From assembly GCA_965140365.1 (NCBI GenBank), contig OZ223196.1: 64,000 bases of DNA; one strand, 5' to 3'. The notes below the pieces were generated by a model. It was not told the DNA's origin, searched no databases, and worked only from the letters and a program-made list of their open reading frames with translations. The stretch is from Hydrogenovibrio sp965140365. Lineage in GTDB: Bacteria; Pseudomonadota; Gammaproteobacteria; Thiomicrospirales; Thiomicrospiraceae. Positions 42,783 to 52,391 of the stretch are shown piece by piece; the first letter of the stretch is position 1; each line of letters opens with the position of its first letter. The position numbers were made by a program, and so were the translations under genes.

Positions 42783-43814
42783 ATGCATATTCACGCGAAT
42801 TATTCCCTAAAAAGCCGGAATACGTTCAAAATAGACATCAAAACACAGTATTTTGTCGAAATAAGCAAACAGTCTGACATTCCCATTTTGCGTTCCGATA
42901 TGAAATTATCGGCCATTCCCTGGGTAATCATGGGGGGCGGCAGTAACATTCTGTTCACACAGGATCTGGAAAAAGTCATTGTCACCTGTCAGTACGATAA
43001 AATTCGCGTGATGAAAGAAGACGACGACAGCATTTGGTTGTCGGTCGGCGCCGGTATGCCGTGGCATGATTTTGTGAAATACACCGTGGAAAAAGGTTAC
43101 TGGGGCCTGGAAAACCTGGCGTTAATTCCCGGCACCGTCGGAGCCGCACCGGTGCAAAACATTGGGGCTTACGGCGCCGAAGCCCGTGACACCATTACCC
43201 GGGTGCAAACCCTCAACCTCTTCACCGGAGAACGCCGTGAGTACCGAAACAGCGACTGCCGCTTCGGTTACCGCACCAGCATTTTCAAAGAAGAACACGA
43301 AAACCGTTTACTGGTACATCGCGTCACCTTTCGCCTGAAAAAACTGGAAGCCGGCCAACCCAACCTAGTGTATGACCCGTTAAAAGAAGCGATACTGTCG
43401 CATTATCCCAATAAAGAAGGCTTGACGCCGTTGGATATTTTCGATGCCGTGGTCACCATTCGAGAACAAAAAATTCCCGACCCGCGCATATACGGTAATG
43501 CTGGTAGTTTTTTCAAAAATCCGTTGATTACAGAAGACTATTACAGAAAATTGATCGCCGTCCATGGCGACATCCCACACCATAAAACCATTACGAATGA
43601 ATACAAAATTCCAGCGGCTTGGCTAATTGAGCAGTCGGGCTGGAAAGGTCGAAAACTGCGCAATGCGGGGGTCTCGGAAAAACACGCATTGGTTTTGGTC
43701 AACCTAGGCGACGCCAAAGGCTGCGACATCGTCCGACTCGCGGAATGCATTCAAGAAGACGTCGACCACAAATTCGGTATTCACTTGGAAAAAGAAGTCA
43801 TCGTCATGAAATAA
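42783..43814 (+). CDS. murB: UDP-N-acetylenolpyruvoylglucosamine reductase
   Basis: A flavoenzyme that makes UDP-MurNAc, the second committed step of peptidoglycan synthesis. The FAD-binding stretch is WVIMGGGSNILF and LIPGTVGAAPVQNIGAYGAE; the catalytic Ser is in GNAGSFFKNP, and a Glu is near the C-terminus (HLEKEVIV). Type I MurB, 343 residues. There is no clear ribosome site before the ATG, but the N-terminus YSLKSRNTFKIDIKTQYF matches the family. Confidence 0.95.
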   Translation: MHIHANYSLKSRNTFKIDIKTQYFVEISKQSDIPILRSDMKLSAIPWVIMGGGSNILFTQDLEKVIVTCQYDKIRVMKEDDDSIWLSVGAGMPWHDFVKYTVEKGYWGLENLALIPGTVGAAPVQNIGAYGAEARDTITRVQTLNLFTGERREYRNSDCRFGYRTSIFKEEHENRLLVHRVTFRLKKLEAGQPNLVYDPLKEAILSHYPNKEGLTPLDIFDAVVTIREQKIPDPRIYGNAGSFFKNPLITEDYYRKLIAVHGDIPHHKTITNEYKIPAAWLIEQSGWKGRKLRNAGVSEKHALVLVNLGDAKGCDIVRLAECIQEDVDHKFGIHLEKEVIVMK

Positions 43815-43933
43815 AGCGGATAATGCTTTACGTTTTCTTGAACCGCTTCATCGCATCACTCAAACCACATAAGTGCCCCACATAAGCGCCGATTACGCTT
43901 AATCGACCACACAGCAATCGCCTTTTCCTATAT

Positions 43934-45214
43934 TTATTTGGTTTGTGACATTTCCGCCAGGCCTGGTGATTCCAGCTTAACAGAGTCCTCCACATACAAA
44001 GTGCGTGTCGGAAAGGCCATTTCCGCGTCATGTGCCGCAACAATATCGGCGATTTTCAACAACACATCTTCCTGAATCTCCTGATAACGTACCCATACGG
44101 TCGTTTTAGTAAAGGTGTAAATCATGATATCCAGAGTGGAACTGTTGTAGGCCACAAAGTTCACAAAAGTGGTCTGATCCTGATCAATCTCAGGATGATT
44201 TTTCAGCATTTCTTTAATACCTGACGTCACCGCCGCCATTTTATCGATATCACAATACCGTAACCCAATAACCTGCTTGATTCGGCGATTCGTCATACGC
44301 GATGGGTTTTCAATGGAAATGGTCGAAAAGATACCGTTGGGAATATACAACGGGCGCTTATCAAAGGTGCGTACTACCGTCAAACGCCAGCCGATACTCT
44401 CCACCGTGCCTTCAATTTCCTTATCCGGTGAACGAATCCAGTCTCCCGTGCTGAAAGGCTTATCCCAATACAACATCAAGCCGCCCAACACATTACCGAT
44501 GACGTCCTTAGCGGCAAAACCGACCGCCATCGCACCCACACCACCAAAGGCAATCAAGCCGGCGAGGTTGACCCCCAACTCGCTCAAAACAAACAACCCG
44601 GTCACCACGAACACGGTAAGCTTGAACATTTTGGCCCCCGCTTCCACGGTGACCGAATCCCAGCGTGAATCCTTTCTTTCCAAACGCTTTAAGTAAACTT
44701 CGATATGTCGAACCCACCGTACCGAAAACCAGGCCACCGCAATCACACCCAAAGTGGATTTAAAGTCGGTAAGGTAGGGTTTCAACTCCACGAACACCCG
44801 AAAATGGTTCATCATGGTAATCATCGCCAGGATCAAACCGGATAACCAAATATAAAAAGACACCGGCGCTCGAAGCGATTGAGTAATCGTGCCGGTAAAA
44901 CGCTTGCGATGTTTCACCAAATAACGATCCAGCCCACCGATTGCGACTCGAAAGGCCACATCCACCAATAAGGTAATGACAAATACAATCAACAACAGCA
45001 ATAACCAGATCTGCCCGCCAAATAATTCGGCCAAATAACGCCAGACTTCCGGAAAAGCATCAACCGTATTGGTGAAGCTACTTTTCGCAAAGTCTTCAAA
45101 CAGCGTCTGTTCATCCTGGTTTAAAGCTTTTTCAATGTCTGAATTCACGAAAGGACCCGCGAATGACAGCAACATTTCGTTCAAAAAACCGACAATGGGC
45201 ATAAAAATATTCAT
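43934..45214 (-). CDS. mechanosensitive ion channel, MscS family
   Basis: A 426-residue inner-membrane channel. Helices lie at about 70-95, 110-130, 155-175 and 195-215. The last one contains the Gly/Ala-rich pore lining AFGGVGAMAVGFAAKDVIGN, followed by the beta domain (PFSTGDWIRSPDKEIEGTVE) and a C-terminal alpha/beta domain. It opens under hypo-osmotic shock in known members. It overlaps nagZ by four bases (ATGA). A palindrome copy near the C-terminus is read as Pro-Gly-Leu. Confidence 0.9.
   Translation of the reverse strand: MNIFMPIVGFLNEMLLSFAGPFVNSDIEKALNQDEQTLFEDFAKSSFTNTVDAFPEVWRYLAELFGGQIWLLLLLIVFVITLLVDVAFRVAIGGLDRYLVKHRKRFTGTITQSLRAPVSFYIWLSGLILAMITMMNHFRVFVELKPYLTDFKSTLGVIAVAWFSVRWVRHIEVYLKRLERKDSRWDSVTVEAGAKMFKLTVFVVTGLFVLSELGVNLAGLIAFGGVGAMAVGFAAKDVIGNVLGGLMLYWDKPFSTGDWIRSPDKEIEGTVESIGWRLTVVRTFDKRPLYIPNGIFSTISIENPSRMTNRRIKQVIGLRYCDIDKMAAVTSGIKEMLKNHPEIDQDQTTFVNFVAYNSSTLDIMIYTFTKTTVWVRYQEIQEDVLLKIADIVAAHDAEMAFPTRTLYVEDSVKLESPGLAEMSQTK
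43957..43966. repeat. iterated palindrome, copy 10
   Basis: At the 3' end of the mscS-family gene, read as Pro-Gly-Leu eight codons before the stop. Confidence 0.85.
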
Positions 45215-46284
45215 ACGGTAAAGGCCTGTTGATTTTCTTGATTCATAAAGTGTTCAATTTGTGCGGCTGCGGCTTGCCACAGCGGGTTGGTCAATAATTG
45301 TTTCTGGTGCAGTTTACCTTTACCGTGCAAACGAATCAAACGCGCATGAGAAACCGGTCCGGTATCCCAGGAAACGTTCGCCAACACCTGATCGGCTGAA
45401 ACCGGATCATTACAGACCAGCACCAAATCGCACCCGGCTTCTAAAGCCGCTCTTACCCGAGTGGGGGCATCGCCGAATTCGGTGGCCGCATGCATCGACA
45501 TATCATCGCTGATAATCGCACCTTCAAAATGACATTGGTGGCGCAGCACATCCTGCAACCAGGTTTTGGAAAACCCGGCTGGTAAATCGTCCACTTTCGG
45601 ATAACGTACATGAGCGGGCATGACCGCATCCAAACCATATTCGATCAATTTTAAAAACGGCTGAATATCGGTTTGCAAAATGGTATTGAAGTTTCGTTCA
45701 TCAACCGCCACTTCTAAATGGGTATCCGCCTGAATATATCCATGCCCGGGGAAATGCTTAGCCACTGAAGCCATACCGGCTTTTTTCATCCCGGACACCA
45801 AGTGTTGTGCCAAAAGTCCGACCACCAGCGGGTCGGCATCAAAGGCCCGGTCGCCGATGACACGACTGTCACCGTAGTCCAAATCCACCACCGGAGCAAA
45901 ACTAAAATCGATCCCCACCGCCAAGAGTTCCGTCGCCATCAGCCAACCGACACTCTCAGCCAATTCCTGTGCTTTTCTGGGGTGCTCATGATACAGCTCA
46001 CCAATCAGGCCCATCGGCGGCAGTCGAGTGAACCCTTCTCGAAAGCGTTGTACACGCCCGCCCTCATGGTCAACACCAATCAGCAATTTCGGGTGACGCA
46101 GCTGGTGAATTTCCTGTGTCAACGCCATTAATTGTTCCACCGATTCAAAATTACGGCTGAACAAAATCACGCCGCCGACTAAAGGGTCCATCAAACGTTC
46201 ACGCTCGTGCGATTGCATCTGCGTGCCTTGCAGGTCAACCATCACACAGCCCAACGGCATAGACTCACCAAACAACTTTTCCAT
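45211..46284 (-). CDS. nagZ: beta-N-acetylhexosaminidase NagZ
   Basis: A cytoplasmic GH3 enzyme that removes GlcNAc from anhydro-muropeptides during cell-wall recycling. KHFPGHG carries the general acid/base His, and IISDDMSMHAA has the nucleophile Asp. LLIGVDHEGGRVQRFREGFT is the substrate-binding hallmark. 357 residues (E. coli 341). It is coupled to the mscS-family gene downstream. Confidence 0.94.
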   Translation of the reverse strand: MEKLFGESMPLGCVMVDLQGTQMQSHERERLMDPLVGGVILFSRNFESVEQLMALTQEIHQLRHPKLLIGVDHEGGRVQRFREGFTRLPPMGLIGELYHEHPRKAQELAESVGWLMATELLAVGIDFSFAPVVDLDYGDSRVIGDRAFDADPLVVGLLAQHLVSGMKKAGMASVAKHFPGHGYIQADTHLEVAVDERNFNTILQTDIQPFLKLIEYGLDAVMPAHVRYPKVDDLPAGFSKTWLQDVLRHQCHFEGAIISDDMSMHAATEFGDAPTRVRAALEAGCDLVLVCNDPVSADQVLANVSWDTGPVSHARLIRLHGKGKLHQKQLLTNPLWQAAAAQIEHFMNQENQQAFTV

Positions 46285-46438
46285 AAATTTCCGTGCTTAC
46301 GTAAAATACTTGCCACGATTATAACGGTTTCACACCAAAATGCAGTCTTCCCAAGTGGAAAAACTGGCTTATATGCAACGCTTCTCCAGCCATGGATTAG
46401 GGTTTTACTGAATTTAAAACCGTCTAGGTGACATTCGC

Positions 46439-46468
46439 TTCACATTTCCACAAAATCTTCGTTATAAT
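46439..46468 (+). promoter_or_regulatory. candidate sigma70 promoter for the GGDEF-EAL gene
   Basis: TTCACA (46439-46444, one base off TTGACA), an 18-bp spacer and a perfect TATAAT (46463-46468). It implies a long leader of about 195 nt containing the A-rich repeat and the palindrome. Confidence 0.5.
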
Positions 46469-46542
46469 TTTGAGAAATGCTTGAAACAACGGGAGGATGG
46501 CCCTTCTCTTCATGACAATAATATGGCTCCGTTTCAAGCGCA

Positions 46543-46575
46543 TAATAACAACCAAAAACTAATAACAACCAAAAA
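46543..46575 (+). repeat. short A-rich direct repeat
   Basis: AATAACAACCAAAAA appears at 46543-46557 and again at 46561-46575, an 18-bp period, in the likely leader of the GGDEF-EAL gene. Confidence 0.6.
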
Positions 46576-46586
46576 ATAACAAAAAC

Positions 46587-46600
46587 GACCAGGCCTGGTC
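46587..46600. repeat. iterated palindrome, copy 11, 14 bp
   Basis: GACCAGGCCTGGTC, intergenic, 70 bp before the GGDEF-EAL start codon, probably transcribed as part of its leader. Confidence 0.85.
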
Positions 46601-46669
46601 AATTCGTAACCTCGACTCGGAACAGTCGATAACCCTGAAAGCGTTTGAAAGGATTCAAACCGGATATTT

Positions 46670-49369
46670 ATGCCCCAGAAACACCTCATTATTCCCACCT
46701 TGTTTTCGTTGTTGATTCTGTCGCTCCTGCTGATGAGCATTCATTTTTATACTGAAAAACGTACGGAAGAAGTCACCCGAGAAAAATACGAAAACAAAGC
46801 GGTGGCAATCCAAAACCTGGTGGATACGCTGATCCAAAGTCAAAAAGACAAGATGACGTTCATCGCCCTTTCCTTGGCGCAAGACTCTCAACTCAAAGAC
46901 GCTTTATTAAACCGACACACACAGCTTTCTTATCAAAGCTACTTAAAAACCCTTTCGCAACACTCTGATTTAAAACACCTTTGGATTCATATTGTTGATA
47001 AAAATGGTTACAGTTTCTACCGGAGTTGGACCGACAAACGTGGCGATATCGTTTTAGATAAGCGACGAGACTTACAAAAAATGCTGCAAAAACCAAGGGT
47101 TATCGAAACCATTAGCGTCGGACTTTTCGACATGACTTTCAAATCCAGCGTACCGATTTACGACAAGGATCGCTTCTTAGGAGTCTTCGAAGTCATCGGT
47201 AAATTCAACTCTATTGTCGAAAAACTCAAAAATCGTCACATCGAAAGCGTTTTATTGGTGGACAAGCGTTACCGCCCGCAAATCAAATTTCCATTTTCAA
47301 AACGCTTCCTGGATGGTTATTACCTCGTCAACGGCCAAGCCAGCGAAACCAATCTTCAACAAGTGACCCGCCACGCTTTACTGGCTTACAGTAAAAATCA
47401 TCACTATTACGTCGACACCGCCCAACAACAATTAATTACCTTCTATAAACTCCCCAATATTAACGGCGAACCCATGGGGCATTTTTTCTTTTTTTACCCG
47501 TTAAACCGGATTGAAGCCGGTGTCCAGGAAATCAAACCGTTTAACCTCTATACCTACACCATTTTGGTCTATCTTTTCCTCCTGGTCGGTTATTTCTATT
47601 GGGCCAATAAAAATCATACCCGAGAAATATTCAACTTTAATCGACAACTTGCCGAAAAGGTGGATCAAAAAACACAGCAACTGTCGATACAAAAACAGTT
47701 TCTGCAAAACGTTATCGATGGCGTATCTGATGCCGTCACCGTATACGATTCCACCCTGTCCACGTCCTTAATGAACCGAGCCGCCAACACCTTACCGGAA
47801 CTGAAATTCAGTCAAAATCAACTCAATAGCCGCGAAGCCACCTTAGAAACTTATCCTGCCGCGTTGGAGCTGGCCTCACAAAGCTTTGAATCCGGCCAAC
47901 CGCATAAGGCGGTTTTGTACTATCTCGACAACCAGTTTAAAAAGCACTATGTTGAATTGACGACAACCCCCATTAAAAACAGTCAAAATGACATCACGTC
48001 GATTATTCAACTCGGGCACGAAATTACCAATTATCTGGATATTCAAGAGCAATTACAGCAGCAAAAGAACGATCTGGACTTTATTGCCTATCACGACCCT
48101 TTAACCGATTTACCCAATCGCATCTTGTTTTTGGATCGTCTGAACCAGGCCATCAATCAAGCACAACGCAATAATGAAAAAATCGCCTTGCTGTTCATCG
48201 ACCTGGACCGTTTTAAGGAAATCAATGACTCCTTCGGACATAACAGCGGTGACGAAGTGCTCATTGTGTGTGCAGAACGTTTACAAAACTGCATTCGAAA
48301 AATCGATACCGTGGCACGTCTTGGCGGCGATGAATTCACCATTCTTCTGGATGCTCTAAAAAGCAACAACGTGATTATTAACATTGTCGAAAAAATCATC
48401 AACCGCTTATCGGCGCCGATTTATCTCGGCGACGACGTTTTCCACGTGACGGCCAGTATCGGCATCAGTTTATTCCCAACCGACGGGCAAGATGCCCAGC
48501 AACTGTTAAAAAATGCCGATGCCGCCATGTATAAAGCAAAAGACGACGGCAAAAACACCTACCACTTCTACACCAAAGAAATGACCGAACAGGCGTTCGA
48601 ACGCATCTTCATGGAAAACAACCTTCGTGAAGCGTTAAGCCGTAACGAATTCGAAATGTACTATCAGCCTCAGTACGACTCCAGCACCAACGAAATCATC
48701 GGTTTTGAAGCACTGGTGCGCTGGAATCATCCAGAACGCGGCCTGATATCTCCCGAGCAATTCATCCCCGTGGCTGAAGAAACCGGCTTGATCGTGCCAC
48801 TTGGCCGTCAAATCCTCGATATGGCCACCGCCACCATTGCCGAATGGCAGCGCAACGGCCTGACGCGGGCGCGCATGGCGATTAATGTCTCTGCCAAACA
48901 ATTGCGTGACATCAGCTTTACGCAAACGCTCAGTGCCATTTTGGATAAAAATCAATGTCTACCCGAATGGGTAGAGCTGGAAATCACCGAAAGTTCGGTG
49001 ATGAAAAACACCGAACACACCATCAAGCTGTTGCATCAAATTCGACGCCGCGGCATCACCATCTCCATCGACGACTTCGGCACCGGCTATTCATCGTTAG
49101 CCTACCTGAAAAAACTGCCAATCAACAAAGTGAAAATTGACCGCTCCTTTATTTGCAACCTACCGGGCGACAAGGACGATGCGGAAATCACCAAAGCCAT
49201 TATTTCCATGAGTCGCAGTTTGAACCTGGATATTATCGCGGAAGGCATCGAAACGGATGAACAGCGGGCGTTTGTGAATTCAGAAGGCTGCTATATGATT
49301 CAGGGTTATCTATACAGCAAGCCTGTGACTTATGATGAAATGACGGCCAAATTGCAAAGCAACGTCTAA
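46670..49369 (+). CDS. membrane-bound GGDEF-EAL protein (cyclic di-GMP turnover)
   Basis: An 899-residue sensor. One membrane helix (about 8-24), a periplasmic sensor domain (about 25-285) of a Cache-like type, a second helix (about 288-310), a PAS-like region (about 345-455), a GGDEF domain (about 465-630) and an EAL domain (about 645-895). RLGGDEFTILL has an intact GGDEF signature and EALVRW an intact EAL signature, with IDDFGTGYSSLAYL and DIIAEGIETDEQ, so both cyclase and phosphodiesterase could be active. There is no RxxD inhibitory site directly before GGDEF (CIRKIDTVARLGGDEF). Converges with the permease genes. Confidence 0.92.
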   Translation: MPQKHLIIPTLFSLLILSLLLMSIHFYTEKRTEEVTREKYENKAVAIQNLVDTLIQSQKDKMTFIALSLAQDSQLKDALLNRHTQLSYQSYLKTLSQHSDLKHLWIHIVDKNGYSFYRSWTDKRGDIVLDKRRDLQKMLQKPRVIETISVGLFDMTFKSSVPIYDKDRFLGVFEVIGKFNSIVEKLKNRHIESVLLVDKRYRPQIKFPFSKRFLDGYYLVNGQASETNLQQVTRHALLAYSKNHHYYVDTAQQQLITFYKLPNINGEPMGHFFFFYPLNRIEAGVQEIKPFNLYTYTILVYLFLLVGYFYWANKNHTREIFNFNRQLAEKVDQKTQQLSIQKQFLQNVIDGVSDAVTVYDSTLSTSLMNRAANTLPELKFSQNQLNSREATLETYPAALELASQSFESGQPHKAVLYYLDNQFKKHYVELTTTPIKNSQNDITSIIQLGHEITNYLDIQEQLQQQKNDLDFIAYHDPLTDLPNRILFLDRLNQAINQAQRNNEKIALLFIDLDRFKEINDSFGHNSGDEVLIVCAERLQNCIRKIDTVARLGGDEFTILLDALKSNNVIINIVEKIINRLSAPIYLGDDVFHVTASIGISLFPTDGQDAQQLLKNADAAMYKAKDDGKNTYHFYTKEMTEQAFERIFMENNLREALSRNEFEMYYQPQYDSSTNEIIGFEALVRWNHPERGLISPEQFIPVAEETGLIVPLGRQILDMATATIAEWQRNGLTRARMAINVSAKQLRDISFTQTLSAILDKNQCLPEWVELEITESSVMKNTEHTIKLLHQIRRRGITISIDDFGTGYSSLAYLKKLPINKVKIDRSFICNLPGDKDDAEITKAIISMSRSLNLDIIAEGIETDEQRAFVNSEGCYMIQGYLYSKPVTYDEMTAKLQSNV

Positions 49370-49392
49370 TGGTTCATCGGCGTTCGAGCGTA

Positions 49393-50223
49393 TTAAATGG
49401 CGCGAGGGCGAGCCTTAACATCCAAACGATCACGCCATTGGTCTCCCAGCAGGTTCACGCCTAACACCACCAGCATCAACGCGATGCCCGGAGCCCAAAC
49501 CAAATGCGGTGCGACGAGAAGATAACGGGTCCCTTCTCGAATCATACTGCCCCAGGAAGCGTCTGGAGCTTGCACGCCCAACCCAAGAAAAGATAGCCCG
49601 GCTTCAGAGATAACCGCTCCGGCAATGCCAAAGGTCGCTTCCACGCCCAGCGGGGCCAACATTAATGGAATCAAATGCCGGAATAAAATCAAATGCGTCG
49701 GTACGGCCATCGCCTTCGCCGCCAGAATATGCTCACGCTGACGTAAACTCAAGGTTTGCGCCCGCGCCAGACGCGCATAACCGACCCAACCCACCGTCAC
49801 CAAGGCGAACACCACATTTTCAATTCCCGGCCCTAAGATCGCGGCCAGCGCAATCGCCAACAACAGCCCCGGAAACGCCAGGAACACATCAATAATTTTA
49901 ACAATCAGCTTATCCGTCCAACCACCGACATAAGCACTGTAAACCCCTATCGTCGTACCAATCAACGCAGAAAACACCACCACTGACACCGCCACCAACA
50001 AAGAGGTTTGTGCCCCCATCAACAATCGATCCCAAACCGGCCGCCCAAGCTCGTCATACCCCAGAAAACTCTGAACATCGCCCAACGCCAGAAGTTTATC
50101 CAGTTGCACCTCAATGGCCGCATGTCCGACGGCATACCCGCCCAAAGCCATCAACATCCAGGCGAGGACAATGCCATAAGGTAACCATTTAATAGGTAAC
50201 CATTTAATCATCGGAAATTTCAT
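49393..50223 (-). CDS. peptide/nickel-type ABC transporter permease (DppC-like)
   Basis: A 276-residue permease with about six helices and the inner-membrane signature EHILAAKAMAVPTHLILFRH followed by LIPLMLAPLGVEA. The N-terminal LGYDELGRPVWDRLLMGAQT is typical of DppC/OppC. It forms the channel pair with the DppB-like protein encoded 23 bp upstream. No ATP-binding subunit gene is in the window. Confidence 0.9.
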   Translation of the reverse strand: MKFPMIKWLPIKWLPYGIVLAWMLMALGGYAVGHAAIEVQLDKLLALGDVQSFLGYDELGRPVWDRLLMGAQTSLLVAVSVVVFSALIGTTIGVYSAYVGGWTDKLIVKIIDVFLAFPGLLLAIALAAILGPGIENVVFALVTVGWVGYARLARAQTLSLRQREHILAAKAMAVPTHLILFRHLIPLMLAPLGVEATFGIAGAVISEAGLSFLGLGVQAPDASWGSMIREGTRYLLVAPHLVWAPGIALMLVVLGVNLLGDQWRDRLDVKARPRAI

Positions 50224-50246
50224 TCGACTTTGCCCTTATTTCATCC

Positions 50247-51170
50247 CTACTTGGCCAACCGGATTCGCGGGTCCAGCCAAGCGTAAATCACTTCCGTCAA
50301 ACCGTTCACCGTAATATACGCCACACTGATAATCAGAATACAGGCTTGCACCACCGGATAATCGCGGCGTTGAATCGAATCCACCAACAATTGGCCCAGG
50401 CCTGGCCAATCAAAGACCACCTCGGTAATCACCGCACCGCCCAACAAGGTTCCAAGTTGCAGCCCCAAAATCGTCACCACCGGCAGCAATGCATTCCGTA
50501 GCGCATGCTTACCAAAAACCGTCCTGGGAGGCAGTCCTTTAGCTTGTGCGGTTCGAATGAAGTCCTCATGAAACACTTCCAACAGGGACGCGCGTAACAT
50601 TCTGGCGAGAATTGCGGCCAAAGCCGTTCCTAGAGTGAGGGCCGGCAACACCCACGACCACGGCTGAGCCGCGCCACTCACCGGCAACCAGGCCAAACCG
50701 ATGGCAAAAATCAAAATCAACATCGGTCCCAACCAAAAATTCGGAATGGAAACGCCCAGCAACGACACCGTCATCGATAGGTAATCCGGCCAATGTCCCG
50801 CGCGGCGGGCGGCCCAAAACCCTAATGGAAAAGCGATTAATGCCGCAATCAAAAGCGCCATTACTGTCAGTTTTAATGTATACGGAAACCGTTCGGCAAT
50901 CAGACTGGAAACCGGTTGCTGATAAAACAGCGATTCACCGAGATCGCCGTGCAATAATCCGCCCATATAATGCAAATATTGCTGCCAAATAGGCAAATCC
51001 AGTCCAAGCTGTTTACGCAACAGAGCTTCGTCCGCCGGACTGGCCCAATCGCCCAACATAACGGCCACCGGATCACCGGGAACCAAATGAATCAATAAAA
51101 ACACCAACGAGCTGACCACCCAGGTAATCAGAACCACCGACCCAATCAGTCGTACCAAATATTGAATCAT
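50247..51170 (-). CDS. peptide/nickel-type ABC transporter permease (DppB-like)
   Basis: 307 residues, about six helices; HLVPGDPVAVMLGDWASPAD is the family N-terminal loop and EDFIRTAQAKGLPPRTVFGK holds the EAA loop that contacts the ATPase. The ATG overlaps the L,D-transpeptidase stop by four bases, so the three genes are coupled. A palindrome copy is read as Pro-Gly-Leu. Confidence 0.9.
   Translation of the reverse strand: MIQYLVRLIGSVVLITWVVSSLVFLLIHLVPGDPVAVMLGDWASPADEALLRKQLGLDLPIWQQYLHYMGGLLHGDLGESLFYQQPVSSLIAERFPYTLKLTVMALLIAALIAFPLGFWAARRAGHWPDYLSMTVSLLGVSIPNFWLGPMLILIFAIGLAWLPVSGAAQPWSWVLPALTLGTALAAILARMLRASLLEVFHEDFIRTAQAKGLPPRTVFGKHALRNALLPVVTILGLQLGTLLGGAVITEVVFDWPGLGQLLVDSIQRRDYPVVQACILIISVAYITVNGLTEVIYAWLDPRIRLAK
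50396..50405. repeat. iterated palindrome, copy 12
   Basis: Inside the dppB-like gene, read as Pro-Gly-Leu. Confidence 0.85.
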
Positions 51171-51682
51171 GCTTCAATCACCATTTCCGTGCCCGCCGGG
51201 ATACGATCAAACAAATCCAGAATATCGGTGTTTCGCATACGCACACACCCGTGAGACAAAGGTTCGCCCATGGGTTCGGAATCCGGCGTACCGTGAAGGT
51301 AAATATAGCGCTGCATGGTGTCCACCTGCCCCAGACGGTTGACGCCCTTTTCCAAACCGGATAACCACAAGATTCGGGTCAAAATCCAATCACGCTTCGG
51401 ATGAGCCTTGGCCAGTGCTTCGTTATAAATCTCTCCAGTCGGACGCCGTCCGACAAATACCGTGTTCAATGGCTGCCCCGCTCCGATTTTAGCGCGAACA
51501 ATGTGACGCCCCACGGGAGTCTTGCCAGAGTTTTTTTCCGCACCGATGCCATTCAAAGCCGTGCTGACCGAATAGGTTTTGACAGGAATGGAAGCGCTTT
51601 CATCAGAAAATAAAGCCAACTGCTGTTTGGAAATGGACAAATGCAAAAACAAACGAAACACTCTAGTTGTTCTCAAAAACAC
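51167..51682 (-). CDS. L,D-transpeptidase (YkuD domain) without a signal peptide
   Basis: A 171-residue YkuD-fold protein. The catalytic motif is HGTPDSEPMGEPLSHGCVRM, with the Cys nucleophile in SHGCVRM. KTPVGRHIVRAKIGAGQP and DWILTRILWLSG match a proteobacterial subfamily of short L,D-transpeptidase-like proteins. No convincing signal peptide is present, which is odd for an enzyme acting on peptidoglycan. The start is unsure: GTG at 51682, GTG at 51661 or a nearby TTG, none with a good ribosome site. Coupled to the peptide permease genes. Confidence 0.8.
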   Translation of the reverse strand: MFLRTTRVFRLFLHLSISKQQLALFSDESASIPVKTYSVSTALNGIGAEKNSGKTPVGRHIVRAKIGAGQPLNTVFVGRRPTGEIYNEALAKAHPKRDWILTRILWLSGLEKGVNRLGQVDTMQRYIYLHGTPDSEPMGEPLSHGCVRMRNTDILDLFDRIPAGTEMVIEA

Positions 51683-51727
51683 TTATTTTAACGTGTCCGC
51701 TCAGGGTTTGCTTGGAAAGAACCAAAA

Positions 51728-51743
51728 TGACCAGGCCTGGTCA
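51728..51743. repeat. iterated palindrome, copy 13, 16 bp
   Basis: TGACCAGGCCTGGTCA in the 133-bp gap between the TetR and L,D-transpeptidase genes. No T-tract follows. Confidence 0.85.
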
Positions 51744-51815
51744 AAAATGAGAGTCAAAATTCAACGAAAGGAAGAGTGGAAAATCAAGAAGATCATAAAC
51801 CTTGAGTTTAGGCTG

Positions 51816-52391
51816 TCAGCTTGCTGAACGCACCTCTTGCAAGGCTTGCGGGTCGAAAATGGCGGATTGGTACGAATCCCAAAGCAAATCACCCAAATCC
51901 AAATCGCCTTGCCAGCCACGTTGTCGCATACGGAAAGCCGACTTCATCACGCCTTCCAGCAAGGCATTGGCCCATCGCGCATTAATGCCCGGCTTAACAA
52001 CCCCCTGCGCAATCAAACTATCAAAGAAGGTCGCGAACTTTTCTTCAAAAAACGTGAACCGTTCCACCAGGTCGTCCGGACGGCCTTTTTGTTCAAACAA
52101 ATCAAATAAGAAATTGTAATCTTCACCCAGCAAATGCGTACTTTTTACCAAATACTCCATCTGCTGAACCGGGTTTTGTGTCTTATCCATGGTATCATCC
52201 AACACCTTAGCGATTTTCTCGATAAAATCGTCTGTAATCGCCAGTAATATCGCATCCCGCCCACAAAAATGACGATGCAAGGTCATGCGACTGATGCCAG
52301 CTTCTCGCGCGATGTACTTCAACGGGGCGCTGTAATCTTCATTCCAGACAGAAACAGCCGCACAGATGATTTTTTCACGCGTATTTTTCAA
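51816..52391 (-). CDS. TetR-family transcriptional regulator
   Basis: 191 residues. The N-terminal helix-turn-helix is clear (IAREAGISRMTLHRHFCGRDAILLAI, about 27-52); the rest is an alpha-helical ligand and dimer domain with no recognisable ligand type. The start is TTG with AAGGAT seven bases before it. It sits between the transporter genes on both sides and may control them, or its own 140-bp upstream region. Confidence 0.85.
   Translation of the reverse strand: MKNTREKIICAAVSVWNEDYSAPLKYIAREAGISRMTLHRHFCGRDAILLAITDDFIEKIAKVLDDTMDKTQNPVQQMEYLVKSTHLLGEDYNFLFDLFEQKGRPDDLVERFTFFEEKFATFFDSLIAQGVVKPGINARWANALLEGVMKSAFRMRQRGWQGDLDLGDLLWDSYQSAIFDPQALQEVRSAS

Larger units (their letters stand above)
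46285..46669. other. intergenic region, 385 bp, divergent nagZ / GGDEF-EAL gene
   Basis: Holds a TATAAT for nagZ on the minus strand (46318-46323, no clear -35), a promoter candidate for the plus-strand gene, two near-tandem copies of AATAACAACCAAAAA (46543 and 46561), and one iterated palindrome. I see no gene and no known riboswitch. Confidence 0.6.

Noticed and set aside
43815..43860. AAGCGG/CCGCTT pairing after murB as a terminator
   Set aside because: The loop is over 20 nt and no T-tract follows.
46469..46669. A cyclic di-GMP riboswitch in front of the GGDEF-EAL gene
   Set aside because: I looked for the conserved core of known c-di-GMP aptamers and did not see it.
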